Of a stretch of DNA of 5,112 nt, positions 4,734 to 5,112 are shown piece after piece. The notes under the pieces were generated by a model. That model ran no database searches. It saw nothing but the letters and a program-made list of their open reading frames with translations, and was not told the origin of the DNA. A program made the translations under genes and the position numbers. This DNA is from Sulfuricurvum sp. IAE1 (GTDB taxonomy: Bacteria > Campylobacterota > Campylobacteria > Campylobacterales > Sulfurimonadaceae), in assembly GCA_945867285.1 (NCBI GenBank), contig CAMBHX010000111.1, positions 1 through 5,112 on the forward strand, given 5' to 3'. Each line of letters starts with the position of its first letter. Position 1 is the stretch's first letter.

Positions 4734-5112
4734 TTTCGTATGAAGCATCCCAAAATATGATGTCATTGGTTACAATTCCAAAAATCCGAAGTCAAAAAGT
4801 ATTTTTGATGGAGTCTTTTGGGCGAATATTGGCAGATGATATTATTGCGCTAGAGGATTATCCGACCCAACCAACATCCGCTATGGATGGTTATGCACTG
4901 ACTCATGCTGATCTTGAAGTGTATGAAACGTTGAAAATAGCGGGAGATAATCCTGCAGGAGCTAATGAGGTGAGGGCAGTTGAGCATGGCAAATGTATCA
5001 AGACGTTTACAGGTTCCCTAATGCCAAGTGGCGCCGACACACTCATCCCTATTGAAAATGTAATTGTGAATGATGGAATTATTCATATTAATCAAACTGT
5101 TAGATGTGGTTT
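4730..5112 (+). CDS. moeA: Molybdopterin molybdenumtransferase MoeA, 3'-truncated by the window edge
   Basis: MoeA inserts molybdenum into adenylylated molybdopterin, the last step of basic molybdenum-cofactor synthesis, in the cytosol. Only the first 127 residues (of roughly 400 in the family) lie in the window, and the frame stays open to the last base. The N-terminal helix MISYEASQNMMSLV, the LMESFGRILADDI segment (26-38), PTSAMDGYAL (48-57, with the conserved Asp53 of the MDGYA motif) and FTGSLMPSGADTLIPIEN (93-110; usually TG-x-P-x-P-G-AD) are all diagnostic of the MoeA N-terminal domains. The start overlaps the moaE stop as ATGA and has AGGAG 7 nt upstream. It is the third gene of the moaD-moaE-moeA operon. 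Genomes may hold a second moeA paralogue, so the exact paralogue is not decided here. Confidence 0.92.
   Translation, partial: MISYEASQNMMSLVTIPKIRSQKVFLMESFGRILADDIIALEDYPTQPTSAMDGYALTHADLEVYETLKIAGDNPAGANEVRAVEHGKCIKTFTGSLMPSGADTLIPIENVIVNDGIIHINQTVRCG

Overview
The window looks like an ordinary, gene-dense chromosomal segment of a Campylobacterota (epsilonproteobacterial) genome. I base this on the protein sequences and on the gene order accC / SurA-like periplasmic protein on the opposite strand / gltX, which from memory matches the Campylobacter jejuni block Cj1290c-Cj1289-Cj1288c. A futalosine-pathway menaquinone gene (mqnA) fits too. Base composition judged by eye (low to mid 40s % GC) is higher than Campylobacter or Helicobacter. 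It would suit a free-living sulfur- or hydrogen-oxidising relative such as Sulfuricurvum, but that genus guess is inference only.

Layout: (1) 1-942 +, the C-terminal 70% of biotin carboxylase AccC, cut by the left edge. (2) 952-1785 -, a secreted SurA-like chaperone with a reduced parvulin region, converging on accC with a 9-nt gap. (3) 1786-1872, a divergent intergenic region with a recognisable promoter for the SurA-like gene. (4) 1873-3258 +, glutamyl-tRNA synthetase, most likely the GltX2 paralogue. (5) 3310-3996 -, MqnA (chorismate dehydratase), convergent with gltX. The gltX intrinsic terminator sits inside the last codons of mqnA. (6) 3997-4063, a divergent mqnA/moaD promoter region in which the two candidate -10 boxes overlap. 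(7) 4064-5112 +, a tightly packed molybdenum-cofactor operon moaD-moaE-moeA (1-nt gap, then a 4-nt overlap), with moeA cut by the right edge.

Together the genes serve fatty-acid synthesis (acetyl-CoA carboxylase), outer-membrane/periplasmic protein folding, translation, menaquinone synthesis and molybdopterin synthesis. The last two supply anaerobic or microaerobic respiration: the quinone pool, and the cofactor of enzymes such as nitrate reductase and formate dehydrogenase. I see no mobile element, CRISPR array, RNA gene or defence system, and no convincing undescribed system. The points worth a second look are small-scale: regulatory signals embedded in coding DNA, a shared -10 region, a degenerate parvulin domain and the identity of the GluRS paralogue. 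No stretch longer than 300 bases lacks a gene.
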